A stretch of DNA of 64,000 nucleotides, from positions 1 through 64,000 of the forward strand of contig JADLFE010000052.1 in the NCBI GenBank assembly GCA_020845755.1. The letters run 5' to 3'. This DNA comes from Phycisphaerales bacterium (GTDB taxonomy: Bacteria; Planctomycetota; Phycisphaerae; Phycisphaerales; UBA1924). Positions 17,906 to 27,270 of the stretch are shown here, piece after piece. Both the position numbers and the translations under genes were made by a program. Positions within the stretch are counted from its first letter, which is position 1. Every line of letters starts with the position of its first letter. The notes beneath the pieces were generated by a model. It made no database searches. It had not been told where the DNA came from and saw only the letters and a list, made by a program, of their open reading frames with translations.

Positions 17906-20898
17906 GGTCCGCCTTGCTTGGACTGGCTCTGTGACGTGTGGTGAGTCGCGGGGTCGACGCCCCACAGGCTCGACAGCAGATCGACCATCCCCCGATCAAC
18001 ATCGATGAGTTCGTCGCGGGTAAATGGGAAGAAGTCGTTCGTGGAAAAGTACGCCTCCGTGCACTCCGCAAAGTACTCCTGCGGGTTCGTCATGGCGTAT
18101 GCCCGGACGATCGCGGTGCGCCCGTCACCGATCCGTTGCTCGACGCGATCGTAGCGGCCGCTCTTATTCGCTTTTTCATAGGCCGTGACAATCGCACCGT
18201 TATGAAAGCCGTCCTTGAGCACACGGTCGTGGTAGGCGTGTGCGAGTTCGTGCAGCGCGAAGTTAGGCATCCGGCGCGTTTCGAACTCGAAGATACGTAC
18301 GTTTGTGAACTCGACTCCCTTGGCCATCTCGGGGTTGCGCCCGTGCTCGATAAGCCATTCGGCAGCGGGGTGATACTCTGCCCTGGGACCGATCCCGGGA
18401 TATTCTGGCGAAAACCACAGCGGCACCGCTCGCAATTCCGTAACCGCGGGAGCGGGCACGACACGGACAATGTCGTCGAGTTGCGCCTCGAGCAGCCCAA
18501 GTGCTCGCTCTGTCGCGGCCGCATCGCTCGCGAGCAGTTCCTTCCGGATGTGAACCTTCCACCCGGCGACCGCTCGAGTCTCGACCTCACCGGACGCTCC
18601 CGGAAGGTTGCCCTGCACGTCATCAACGTCCACGGCTGCGTTCCTGGGCAGGTGCTCATGCAGGAATCGTGTGAGCAGTCCGTAGAAATGCCGTGTGGTA
18701 TGACGTCCCTCCGAGAGGCTGTGCGACCGGGCCGGGTATGGCATGACCGTGAAGTTCTTGCCCTGCGCGATGAGTTCATTGATCAGCATCTCGGTGCCTT
18801 GATAGTGACAATTGTCGTCCCCCGTTCCGTGTACCAGGAGGAGATTGCCCCGCAGGCGGTGCGCGTGCGTCAATGGTGAACCTTCGCGGTACCCCTCGGC
18901 GTTGTCCGCGGGCAACCCCATGTACCGCTCCTGATAAATGGTGTCATAGAGCAGTTGATTCGCGTTCGGAGCAACCGCGATCGCCGTGCGATACAGGTCT
19001 GGATAGCGGAAGATCGCGTTGAGGCTCATGCTCCCACCGCCGCTCCATCCCCAGATTCCGACCCGCGCCGGGTCAGCGAATACCCAGCGACGCATTAACT
19101 CACGCGCCGCTGCGGCCTGCTCCTCGGGCGCGAGAATGCCGATCTTTCGATGGACGGCTTTCCGCCACTCCCTGCCGCGCGGGGCCATGGCACCGCGGTT
19201 GTCCACGCTGACCACGATGTACCCCTGCTGTGCGAGCATCCGGTGCCACAGACCCTGCGCACCTTGCCACGCATCGCGCACCGTCTGTCCATACGGCTCC
19301 CCATAGACGAAGAACAGCAACGGATACTTCCTCGCGGGGTCCATGCCCGGTGGCATAAGACACCACGCATCGAGCACCCGACCCTCGCCGATGTCGACCT
19401 TCGTAAACTCGGCCGACGCCTCGGGCAACTTCGCACGGATCTCGTGATTGTCGGCCAGCACGCGCACGACCTCGTGCCCGGGCAGCCTCACCAATTCCAC
19501 CACCGGGGGTGTCGTGAAAGTTGAGTATGTGTGCACGGCCCAGTTCGCGTCAGGCGAAATGTCGTAGGAATGCCACCCCGGCTGCCCCGCGGGAGAAAGA
19601 CGTTCGCCGTCGCCTCCCGCGAGCGGTGCCCGATACAGGTAGCGCTGCGTCGCGTTCTCCGGTGATGCGGCGTAGTACAGCCACTTCCCTTCGTTGTCAA
19701 CCGCCTCAACCGCGATGACGTCGAACTGTCCCTTCGTAACCGCAGAAAACCCACGATCGTCGACGCCCGCACGATACGCGTGACGCCAACCATCACGCTC
19801 GCTCAGCCACAACAGTTCTCGTCCCCGGCTCAGCCAGCGCACCGGATTGATGTTGTCGAGCCAGGCGGGATCGGTCTCGGTCAACACGGTTCTTACCGCG
19901 CCCGTGCCTGGGTCGGCGAGCATCACGAGATTCGTGTTCTGCAGACGATTGAGTTGCTGAACCACAAGCCCGGTGCCATCGGGCGTCCACTCCATGTGCG
20001 GCACGTAATGCTCCCGAGGATCGCCCGGCAGTTCCAACCACCGCACCGCGCCGCCGCTCGAACCGACCACCCCCACGCGCGTGGCCGAGTTCCTCTCTCC
20101 GACCTTGGGATACGCGAACGACGTGATCCGTGGATACGTGCCCTGCGTGTTGTCGACCAGATGGAACTCGTTCACGCCCGAGGTATCGAACTGCCAGAAC
20201 GCGATCGACGCTCCATCCGGACTCCATCGAAATCCGTCGCGGATGTCCAGTTCTTCCTCGTTGACCCAATCACCGGTTCCATTGATGATGCTCTTCGAGC
20301 CGTTGTTCGTCAACGCCGTGACGGACATGCCGCGGAGATCCTGGACATAGATGTTGTTGTCTCGCACATAGGCGACACGCGTCCCGTCGGGCGAAAACTT
20401 CGCGAACATCAGCGTGGAAGGAGCCGCGTCTGCTCCCAATTTCCTGATCTCGCGTGCGGCCACATCCAGGACCCAGTAGTCCCCACGGGTGTTGCGCCGC
20501 CACACCCGCTTGCTCGCGGTAAACAGCAGAACCTTCGTCTCATCCTCGGTAAACCAGAAGTCCTCCACCGTCAGCGGTCGCTCTCCCCCCTCGGGGATCA
20601 TCGCCTCGGAAGGCACGACGACCTCCTGTGCCCCGCTCGCCAAATCAATGCGCACAAGATCACTCCCCGTCCTTCCGCCCTTGGCCTCCGAGAACGTGAA
20701 GTACGACGGAGTCCGCCGGCTCCAGTGCAATGCCACCGGTGTGCGAACATCGAAATCACGCGATGTAAAGATGCGGTCGAGGGTAAGCGAGGTGTCGGCA
20801 GCGGCAGCGTGCCCCGGCTCGACCGGCGGCTCCGCGGCATGGCAACGGATGAGCAGGAAGACGAAGCAGAAAATGCGTGTGATCAGCGAGATGTTCAT
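17902..20898 (-). CDS. Secreted dipeptidyl-peptidase IV-like S9 peptidase fused to a HExxH metallopeptidase domain
   Basis: 998 residues from the ATG at 20898, which is followed immediately by an export segment (ITRIFCFVFLLIRCHA). Residues ~40-500 are the eight-bladed DPP-IV N-terminal beta-propeller, with DWVNEEELDIRDGFRWSPDG as in S9B enzymes. The alpha/beta hydrolase domain has Ser619 in GWSGGGS, Asp in GTGDDNCHYQG and His in ARSHSLSEG. From ~740 to the end is an additional domain with HELAHAYHD (His883, Glu884, His887) and a later Glu in YFAECTEAYFSTNDFFPF, the layout of a gluzincin-type zinc peptidase usually seen as a separate planctomycete protein. It should cleave X-Pro/X-Ala N-termini of peptides and may also act as a metallopeptidase. 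Its stop overlaps the serine dehydratase start. Confidence 0.85.
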   Translation of the reverse strand: MNISLITRIFCFVFLLIRCHAAEPPVEPGHAAAADTSLTLDRIFTSRDFDVRTPVALHWSRRTPSYFTFSEAKGGRTGSDLVRIDLASGAQEVVVPSEAMIPEGGERPLTVEDFWFTEDETKVLLFTASKRVWRRNTRGDYWVLDVAAREIRKLGADAAPSTLMFAKFSPDGTRVAYVRDNNIYVQDLRGMSVTALTNNGSKSIINGTGDWVNEEELDIRDGFRWSPDGASIAFWQFDTSGVNEFHLVDNTQGTYPRITSFAYPKVGERNSATRVGVVGSSGGAVRWLELPGDPREHYVPHMEWTPDGTGLVVQQLNRLQNTNLVMLADPGTGAVRTVLTETDPAWLDNINPVRWLSRGRELLWLSERDGWRHAYRAGVDDRGFSAVTKGQFDVIAVEAVDNEGKWLYYAASPENATQRYLYRAPLAGGDGERLSPAGQPGWHSYDISPDANWAVHTYSTFTTPPVVELVRLPGHEVVRVLADNHEIRAKLPEASAEFTKVDIGEGRVLDAWCLMPPGMDPARKYPLLFFVYGEPYGQTVRDAWQGAQGLWHRMLAQQGYIVVSVDNRGAMAPRGREWRKAVHRKIGILAPEEQAAAARELMRRWVFADPARVGIWGWSGGGSMSLNAIFRYPDLYRTAIAVAPNANQLLYDTIYQERYMGLPADNAEGYREGSPLTHAHRLRGNLLLVHGTGDDNCHYQGTEMLINELIAQGKNFTVMPYPARSHSLSEGRHTTRHFYGLLTRFLHEHLPRNAAVDVDDVQGNLPGASGEVETRAVAGWKVHIRKELLASDAAATERALGLLEAQLDDIVRVVPAPAVTELRAVPLWFSPEYPGIGPRAEYHPAAEWLIEHGRNPEMAKGVEFTNVRIFEFETRRMPNFALHELAHAYHDRVLKDGFHNGAIVTAYEKANKSGRYDRVEQRIGDGRTAIVRAYAMTNPQEYFAECTEAYFSTNDFFPFTRDELIDVDRGMVDLLSSLWGVDPATHHTSQSQSKQGGP

Positions 20899-21570
20899 AT
20901 GCGATCCTGGGAGGGCCGTGCACCCGGCGGTTGATAGATCGCAGTCTACTCGGTCCCGCGCCCGACGAATTGTCCGCCGATCGATTCCGTGCATCTCCCT
21001 CCCCCACCGCTCGCCCGCTCAAAGCCGCCCAGGCCGGCCGCTGAATCTCGTGGTGTGCCTCAAGGATGGCGCCCCGCATGGCTCCTCTGCACATTGGTCT
21101 CGGGAGCGCTCGAGACATGGCCCACTGGGTAGCCAGGGTTTCATCAGACACGCTCGATCGGGGAATCAACAGAAGCCGTACGACGCGCTGATGCGGAGCA
21201 CGAAGCCGCTCGAGATCACGGCTCGACACGAGGCCGCCGCCTCGCCACGTCACACGGGTGCACCGGAGTGAGTTCGGATCAGCCCGGAGCGAGTCTCTCG
21301 ACAAGCCCGGCTCACCCTGCGGCGTTAGACGCCGTGCTCGCCGCCGGGTCGATGCACAGCCTTGCTCTCTGAAATCGCGGGCCCGACACACCTTCCAGAC
21401 TCGCCGTGATTTTGACGATGTCGAACGGCATCCGATCGGCACGATCGGACGAAATGCTCCGGCTCGGGCGTTGTGGCGCGAACACTGCGCACGTCCCGCG
21501 GGCAGACTCGGAAAATGCAGAGTCGGTACTCCGTTTGCATTCGGACTTTGTTTGACGCGAGGAACATGGC
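20899..21570. other. Divergent intergenic region, no supported gene
   Basis: The region separates the minus-strand peptidase from the plus-strand desaturase and must hold both promoters. Open frames here on either strand show no family resemblance. I could not find a convincing sigma-70 or ECF-type promoter by eye, although the final 100 bp are less GC-rich than the rest. No RNA gene is recognised. Confidence 0.4.
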
Positions 21571-22566
21571 GTGCCGACCTTCGAGAAGACACTCCGGTGT
21601 TCCAAGGGAATTGTGAGTGGGCTTGCGCGCTGGTTTGACACGTCGGTTCCGGAGCAGGCCGAGGAGATCAACCCCCACAAGCCCGAGTGGAGCCGCCTGG
21701 CACCGTTCATCTTCATGCACCTGGCGTGCTGTGGGGTGATCTGGGTTGGTTGCAGTTGGACGGCGGTCGGGGTAGCGGCGGGGTTGTATGTCGTGCGCAT
21801 GTTCGCGGTGACCGCCTTCTATCACCGCTACTTCTCGCACCGCACATTCCGTGCGTCTCGCTCCGTGCAGTTTCTCTTCGCGGTGCTCGGCAACATGGCG
21901 GTGCAGCGCGGGCCGCTCTGGTGGGCCGCCCACCACCGTCATCACCATCGCCACTCCGACACCGAGAAGGACGTGCACTCTCCCCACACGCACGGCGCTT
22001 TGTGGAGCCACATGGGCTGGTTCACCTCGCGTCAGGCGTTTGCAACCAACGCGAAGGCAGTTCCCGATCTGGCGGTGTTTCCGGAATTGCGGTTCCTGGA
22101 TCGCTTCGACATTCTGGTGCCGTTCCTGCTGGCGTGGGCGCTGTTCGGCTTGGGATGGCTGCTGGAGGTTGTGGCGCCAGGGCTTGGAACGAACGCGTGG
22201 CAGCTGCTGGTGTGGGGGTTCTTCATCTCGACGATCGCCCTGTACCACGCGACGTACACCATCAACTCGCTTTCGCACATGGTGGGAAGCCGGCGCTTCA
22301 ACACCAGCGACAGCAGCCGGAACAACTTCTGGCTCGCGTTGCTGACGTTGGGAGAGGGCTGGCACAACAACCACCATTTCAATCCAGGATCGGTGCGACA
22401 GGGCTTTTTTTGGTGGGAGATCGACCTCACCTACTACGTGCTGTGGGCGATGGGCAAGGTTGGGATCATCTCGGACCTGCGCCCTGTCGCGGCGCGGGTG
22501 TATGAGCATGCCGGACGTCATGCGTCGAACGATTCGTCAACCGACGGAACACGAGAAGCGGCGTAA
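21571..22566 (+). CDS. Acyl-CoA/acyl-lipid delta-9-type fatty acid desaturase
   Basis: 331 residues from a GTG start; GAGGAA lies about 8 bases upstream, and the nearby ATG at 21566 is in another frame. The three histidine boxes of the membrane di-iron desaturases are present: HRYFSH, HHRHHHRH and HNNHH (GEGWHNNHHFNPGS). Paired hydrophobic segments around residues 48-85 and 175-225 make it an integral membrane protein. It should introduce a cis double bond into a saturated acyl chain using O2 and an electron donor. It opens a same-strand cluster of lipid-modification genes, 27 bp before the flavoprotein gene, and would supply the unsaturated chains needed by the two CFA-synthase-like enzymes downstream. 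Confidence 0.9.
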   Translation: MPTFEKTLRCSKGIVSGLARWFDTSVPEQAEEINPHKPEWSRLAPFIFMHLACCGVIWVGCSWTAVGVAAGLYVVRMFAVTAFYHRYFSHRTFRASRSVQFLFAVLGNMAVQRGPLWWAAHHRHHHRHSDTEKDVHSPHTHGALWSHMGWFTSRQAFATNAKAVPDLAVFPELRFLDRFDILVPFLLAWALFGLGWLLEVVAPGLGTNAWQLLVWGFFISTIALYHATYTINSLSHMVGSRRFNTSDSSRNNFWLALLTLGEGWHNNHHFNPGSVRQGFFWWEIDLTYYVLWAMGKVGIISDLRPVAARVYEHAGRHASNDSSTDGTREAA

Positions 22567-22593
22567 ACAGGTTCGAGGGGAGCATCGATCGGC

Positions 22594-23838
22594 GTGGGCA
22601 TGAGCATTGCCATCGTGGGCACGGGGATCTCGGGAATGACTGCCGCGTACCTGCTGTCGCAGCGGCACAACATCCACGTGTTCGAAGCCCAGGAGCGTGT
22701 CGGCGGTCACACGAACACGATCGAGTGCGAAGAGTCTGGACGCACGATCACCGTCGATACCGGGTTCATCGTGTTCAACGAGCGCACCTACCCAAACTTC
22801 GTCAGACTCCTTGATCGCCTCGACGTGCCGTGGCGCAACACGACGATGAGTTTCAGTGTGCGCTGCGATCGAACCGGCCTTGAGTACAACGGCACGACGA
22901 TCAACAGCCTGTTTGCCCAGCGGTCGAACCTGCTGCGCCCCGGGTTCTATCGGATGCTGACCGACATCCTGCGGTTCAATCGGGACGCGGTCGCCGTGGC
23001 CGAACAATCGCCCGACATCCCGCTGGGACGCTATCTCAACGATGCAGGCTACTCCCGGCGATTCGTCGACCACTACATCGTTCCCATGGCCGCTGCGATA
23101 TGGTCGGCACCACAGAGCGTGATCCTCGAGTTTCCCATCCGATTCTTCGTCCGCTTTCTCAAGAACCACGGCATGCTGACGGTCAACGACCGCCCGGCCT
23201 GGCGCACCATCGTCGGCGGCTCGAGTGTGTACGCACGGAGGCTGACCGATCCATTCGCAGATCGCATCCGTATAAAGTCGCCCGTGCGCCGGGTCACCCG
23301 CGCCCACAGGCACGTCGCGGTGTCCACCGACGCCGGCACCGAGCACTTTGATCATGTGCTCATGGCCTGCCACAGCGACGAAGCGCTTTCCATTCTCGCG
23401 GATCCAACTCCCCAGGAGCAGGAGATTCTCGGCGCGATTCCCTACCAGCGCAATACCGCCGTGCTCCATACGGACACCTCGCTCCTCCCGCAGCGAAGGC
23501 TGACGTGGGCGGCATGGAATTATCACGTTCCTCCGTCACCCGATTCGCCTGTCACGGTGACGTACGACCTGACGGCGCTCCAGGGCCTGGCGACGAACAC
23601 GCGATACTTGGTCACGCTCAACCGCGACGATCACATCGACCCGACCAAGGTGATCCGACACATCACGTACCACCACCCGCTCTTCAATACCTCTGGAGTC
23701 GCGGCCCAGGCACGATACAACGAGATCAGCGGGAGCGGACGGACTCACTTCGCTGGCGCCTACTGGGGCAATGGATTCCACGAAGATGGCGTGAACAGCG
23801 CGCTGGCGGCGTGCCGATCGTTCGGAGTCTCGCTGTGA
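22594..23838 (+). CDS. FAD-dependent amine-oxidase-like oxidoreductase of CFA/lipid clusters
   Basis: 414 residues. The start is GTG at 22594 or ATG at 22600; GAGGGGAG upstream fits GTG slightly better. The N-terminus is a Rossmann dinucleotide fold (IAIVGTGISGMTAAYLLSQ, EAQERVGGHTNT), as in flavin amine oxidases and phytoene-desaturase relatives, and the C-terminus has the second flavin-contact block (HFAGAYWGNGFHEDGVNSAL). Proteins of this type repeatedly occur next to DUF1365 and CFA-synthase genes. The substrate is not established; an acyl-chain redox step is plausible. The stop overlaps the DUF1365 GTG start (GTGA), showing tight coupling. Confidence 0.85.
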   Translation: MGMSIAIVGTGISGMTAAYLLSQRHNIHVFEAQERVGGHTNTIECEESGRTITVDTGFIVFNERTYPNFVRLLDRLDVPWRNTTMSFSVRCDRTGLEYNGTTINSLFAQRSNLLRPGFYRMLTDILRFNRDAVAVAEQSPDIPLGRYLNDAGYSRRFVDHYIVPMAAAIWSAPQSVILEFPIRFFVRFLKNHGMLTVNDRPAWRTIVGGSSVYARRLTDPFADRIRIKSPVRRVTRAHRHVAVSTDAGTEHFDHVLMACHSDEALSILADPTPQEQEILGAIPYQRNTAVLHTDTSLLPQRRLTWAAWNYHVPPSPDSPVTVTYDLTALQGLATNTRYLVTLNRDDHIDPTKVIRHITYHHPLFNTSGVAAQARYNEISGSGRTHFAGAYWGNGFHEDGVNSALAACRSFGVSL

Positions 23839-24713
23839 CCGAGGACCTGTCAACTCCGGCACCCTCAAGAAGCGACAACCTAACACCGTTCGACAGCGCG
23901 ATCTACGAAGGTCATGTGCGCCACCGGCGCTTCGAGCCGCGGCGGCACGATCTGCGCATGCCGCTTTACATGATGTACCTCGACCTCTCCGAACTGACAA
24001 GCGTATTTCGCGAGCGATGGTTCTGGTCCACCCGCCGGTTCAACATCGCCTGGTTTCGTCGCGCGGACTACCTCGGGGATGCGGCCGACGATCTCGGGGC
24101 TGCGGTACGCGACTGCGTCGAGCACCACCTCGGCCGGCGCCCCTCGGGGCCGATCCGCCTGCTGACGCACCTGCGACAGTTCGGATATGCATTCAACCCA
24201 GTGAGTTTCTATTACTGCTTCGAGCCCGAGGGTCGACGGGTCGACGCCCTCGTCGCCGAAATCACGAATACCCCGTGGCAGGAGCGTCATAGGTACGTGC
24301 TGGACGCGAGATCACATGGAGGTCTCTCGGTGCGCCAGCCCTTCGAGTTCGACAAGGAGTTCCACGTTTCGCCGTTCATGCCGATGGATCAGGTCTATCG
24401 GTGGCGATTCTCCGAACCGGGTGATCGGATGCTCGTCCATATGGAGAATCTCGAGATGGGTCATGGAGAATCGACCCCGCGGAACGCGTCCGCGGTTCGA
24501 CGCGTCTTTGACGCGACGCTCTCGCTGCGCCGGACCGCGATCTCGGGTGCGTCCCTCGCACGTGTGCTCGTTCAATACCCCGCGATGACGCTCGGCGTGA
24601 TCGCGGGCATCTATTGGAACGCCATGATTCTGAAGTTCAAACACATTCCATTCCACTCGCATCCCCGCGCCGCCTCTCCGCGCCCGGGAGACGCGCCCCC
24701 CGGGCCGTGCTGA
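23835..24713 (+). CDS. DUF1365 family protein
   Basis: About 292 residues from the GTG at 23835, which overlaps the preceding stop (GTGA). The longer frame upstream is only a shadow of the flavoprotein gene. Family features include SAIYEGHVRHRRFEP, YMMYLDLSEL, LLTHLRQFGYAFNPVSFYYC, EITNTPWQERHRYVL and FHVSPFMPMDQVYRWRF. DUF1365 has no settled biochemical role, but the gene is almost always between an amine-oxidase-like flavoprotein and a CFA synthase, as here, so it is taken as a partner in acyl-chain modification. A C-terminal hydrophobic stretch (MTLGVIAGIYWNAMIL) may be membrane-associated. Confidence 0.85.
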   Translation: MTEDLSTPAPSRSDNLTPFDSAIYEGHVRHRRFEPRRHDLRMPLYMMYLDLSELTSVFRERWFWSTRRFNIAWFRRADYLGDAADDLGAAVRDCVEHHLGRRPSGPIRLLTHLRQFGYAFNPVSFYYCFEPEGRRVDALVAEITNTPWQERHRYVLDARSHGGLSVRQPFEFDKEFHVSPFMPMDQVYRWRFSEPGDRMLVHMENLEMGHGESTPRNASAVRRVFDATLSLRRTAISGASLARVLVQYPAMTLGVIAGIYWNAMILKFKHIPFHSHPRAASPRPGDAPPGPC

Positions 24714-24783
24714 ATCCAACCAGCACCACGGGACGAAGGCAGTCTATTCACCGAATCGGACGACGTCGCGCGGAGCGGATTCC

Positions 24784-26070
24784 ATGACGAGTATTCAATC
24801 CGACCATCAGTTGCCGACTGATCGCGACCAGGCCACGCGAGCCCCGCGTTGGATCGATCGCATCGCACGGCGCGCGCTCCTTTCGTCCCTCGCCCGCTTC
24901 GACACCGGCACGCTCACCATCCGTGACGCCGACCGCGACAGGACCTTCGGCGATCGATCCTCGATCGGCCTTTCTGCCACGGTCTGCGTCTCGGATCCCC
25001 GCTTTTATACGGCCTGCCTGCTCGACGGCTCCCTCGGCGCCGGCGAGGCTTACATGAGCGGCTGGTGGCGTTGCGATCAACTCACGGACCTGATACGCCT
25101 GTTCGTCCTCAACCGCCACGTGATGCGCGCGATCGACTCGGGATGCAATCGCGCGCTCCTCCCCGCGCATCGCGTCCTTCACTGGCTCGAGCGTAACACA
25201 CGCGCAGGCTCACGCCGCAACATCAGGGCGCACTACGACCTGGGAAACGAGTTCTTCGGCCTCTTCCTCGACCCGGCCATGATGTACTCCAGCGCCGTGT
25301 TCGAACGCCCTGGCATGACCCTCCAAGAGGCCCAGGTCGCCAAAGTCGAGCGGATATGCCGCAAGATCGGCCTGCGCTCGGGGCAGCACATCCTGGAGAT
25401 CGGAACGGGTTGGGGCGGCTTTGCGATCCATGCGGCGACCAGGTATGGATGCCGAGTGACCACAACCACGATCTCGCCGGAGCAGGCCCGCGAAGCGCGA
25501 CACAGGATCACGTCGCTCGGACTCGCCGATCGCATCACGGTCCTCGAACAGGACTATCGTGACCTTCAAGGCCGATTCGATCGGCTCGTCTCCATCGAGA
25601 TGATCGAAGCGGTCGGACACCAATTTCTCGACACATACTTCCGCTCGTGCGCCTCGCTGCTCAAGCCCGACGGCATGATGGCGATCCAGGCGATCACCAT
25701 CGGCGACATCGATTACGTCCGCGCTCTCCGAAACATCGACTTCATCCAAAGGCACATATTTCCCGGCTCGTTTATACCGTCGCTGGGAGCGATGCACTCT
25801 TCGCTCGGACGCGCCACGGACCTTCGCGTCCTCCACGCTGAAGACTTCGGGCCCCACTACGCGGCCACCCTCCGCCACTGGAGGGTTGCCTTCATGGAGA
25901 GGCTCGCGGACGTGCGTGCCATGGGATTCGACGACACGTTCTGCCGGATGTGGGAGTTCTACCTCGCATATTGCGAGGGAGCGTTCGCGGAGCGGCACAT
26001 CGGCGTTTCTCAACTCGTCCTCGCAAAGCCGTTCGCTCGCCCGGAGCCGGTTCTGGGTGCGCTGCCGTGA
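24784..26070 (+). CDS. cfa: Cyclopropane-fatty-acyl-phospholipid synthase family methyltransferase (copy 1)
   Basis: 428 residues. An N-terminal lipid-binding domain (SLGAGEAYMSGWWRCDQLTDLIRLF) is followed by the SAM methyltransferase domain. That domain has NIRAHYDLGNEFFGLFLDPAMMYSSAVF, motif I ILEIGTGWGGFAIHAA and EQDYRDLQGRFDRLVSIEMIEAVGHQFLDTYF, the full CFA synthase architecture. It transfers a methyl(ene) group from SAM to the double bond of phospholipid acyl chains at the membrane surface. Its GTGA-overlap with the next gene and placement after DUF1365 mark it as part of the same operon. A second, more divergent paralog lies about 2 kb downstream, so one of the two may form a product other than a cyclopropane. 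Confidence 0.9.
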   Translation: MTSIQSDHQLPTDRDQATRAPRWIDRIARRALLSSLARFDTGTLTIRDADRDRTFGDRSSIGLSATVCVSDPRFYTACLLDGSLGAGEAYMSGWWRCDQLTDLIRLFVLNRHVMRAIDSGCNRALLPAHRVLHWLERNTRAGSRRNIRAHYDLGNEFFGLFLDPAMMYSSAVFERPGMTLQEAQVAKVERICRKIGLRSGQHILEIGTGWGGFAIHAATRYGCRVTTTTISPEQAREARHRITSLGLADRITVLEQDYRDLQGRFDRLVSIEMIEAVGHQFLDTYFRSCASLLKPDGMMAIQAITIGDIDYVRALRNIDFIQRHIFPGSFIPSLGAMHSSLGRATDLRVLHAEDFGPHYAATLRHWRVAFMERLADVRAMGFDDTFCRMWEFYLAYCEGAFAERHIGVSQLVLAKPFARPEPVLGALP

Positions 26071-26753
26071 GCGCTGCCGACCCGAACTCGAACGATGGTT
26101 GTGATGCTCCCGCAGTGCGGTCAGGTACGAGCACCGAAGCACCCGGGATCCGCGCCGATCAGAGCCTGGCCGTCCGGTGTGTCAACTTCGGCGTCTTTCA
26201 GGCCGCGTGGTTCTCGTGCGTTCTCGGTGGTGCACGGGGCTGGGTGTGGGCAGCACCAGCCGCCGCGTTCCTGGCGTCGGCGACCCACCTGTCCCTCGCC
26301 AGATCGCGCCGCGTTGAGTTCCGGATTCTGCTCAGCGTCGCGGCGATGGGGACCGTGGCGGACATGGTGCTCGTCGCTTTCGGAGTGGTGGCCATGCGCC
26401 ACGCCACGTTCGGCGTGCCCGCAACGCTTGCCTGGTTCGCCTCGTTGTGGATCGCGTTCGCAACCACACTGAATTCATCGATGTCCTGGCTGACACGCCT
26501 TCAACATCGACGCGCTCTCGTTGCGTCAATCTTCGGCGCGATCGGAGGGCCGACGGCCTATCTGGCGGGCCAGAGGCTGGGCGCGATCACACTTCCCAGA
26601 GATTGGTCGCTCGCGCTGCTGGCGCTGGAGTGGGCCATCCTGACACCGCTCGCCGTGTCGCTCGCGGCGCGACCGAGTGCCGGACGGCCAGCACCGGGCA
26701 CGAGATCGGTCACGTCGGCGATCAACGGGCAGGACCCTCGGGTGCGCCGATGA
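26067..26753 (+). CDS. DUF2878 family membrane protein
   Basis: About 228 residues from the GTG at 26067, whose last bases overlap the TGA of the CFA synthase (GTGA). Five to six hydrophobic segments are visible (FGVFQAAWFSCVLGG, WAAPAAAFLASATHLSL, LLSVAAMGTVADMVLVAFGVV, TLAWFASLWIAFATTL, ASIFGAIGGPTAYLAG, LALLALEWAILTPLAV), along with the GGPTAYLAGQRLGA block of DUF2878. The family is of unknown function but regularly accompanies DUF1365/CFA synthase genes. The 3' end overlaps the opposite-strand DUF1475 gene by 32 bp. Confidence 0.8.
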   Translation: MSAADPNSNDGCDAPAVRSGTSTEAPGIRADQSLAVRCVNFGVFQAAWFSCVLGGARGWVWAAPAAAFLASATHLSLARSRRVEFRILLSVAAMGTVADMVLVAFGVVAMRHATFGVPATLAWFASLWIAFATTLNSSMSWLTRLQHRRALVASIFGAIGGPTAYLAGQRLGAITLPRDWSLALLALEWAILTPLAVSLAARPSAGRPAPGTRSVTSAINGQDPRVRR

Positions 26754-27069
26754 TGATGTCACGCACACTCCTGGCACGCCACGCACGGAAGACCACGTAC
26801 ACGGCCGTGGCGAGGTTCCCGAGGAACACCATCGCGATCAGCCATGGCAACGCCCGCCACGCACGCCGCTCCAGCACGCAGATCCATGTCGCCGTGACGA
26901 CGAACCCCGCGTACAGGTCGATCAACGTGACGATGCCCCAGCGTTCGGCGAGCATGACCTTGAAGATCTCGAGAACATGTTTCTCGACAGACGCCCACAC
27001 GATCAGGGCGATCAGCACGACGGCCAGGAGAGCGAAGATCACCGCGTACAACGTGACTCCAGTCTTCAT
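26722..27069 (-). CDS. DUF1475 family membrane protein, antisense within the lipid cluster
   Basis: About 115 residues. The start at 27069 is chosen because AAAGGAGTGGAGGGG directly precedes it; longer frames upstream have no coding character. Hydrophobic segments GVTLYAVIFALLAVVLIALIVWA, GIVTLIDLYAGFVVTATWICV and PWLIAMVFLGNLATAVYVVF make it a three-to-four-TM protein, with the WGIVTLIDLYAG and GNLATAVYVV features of DUF1475. Function is unknown; family members occur near lipid-modification genes. It is the only gene of the cluster on the minus strand and converges on the DUF2878 gene with a 32 bp 3' overlap, so it is transcribed separately. Confidence 0.75.
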   Translation of the reverse strand: MKTGVTLYAVIFALLAVVLIALIVWASVEKHVLEIFKVMLAERWGIVTLIDLYAGFVVTATWICVLERRAWRALPWLIAMVFLGNLATAVYVVFRAWRARSVRDIIIGAPEGPAR

Positions 27070-27270
27070 CCCCTCCACTCCTTTCATCGCTCCACACTCT
27101 CGCTCGCTGATTGAACTTGTTCTCTGCGCCGCGTTCGTCATCAGAGGAGGTCCCGGATTGACCGGCGCCAACCCGTCGAGGCCGCGCACCACACACGCGA
27201 GTGATTCGCTCGCCCCGGCGGACCGGACGCGTCCGGAGTCTGGAATCAGCCAACGAAAGATGCACCGATC

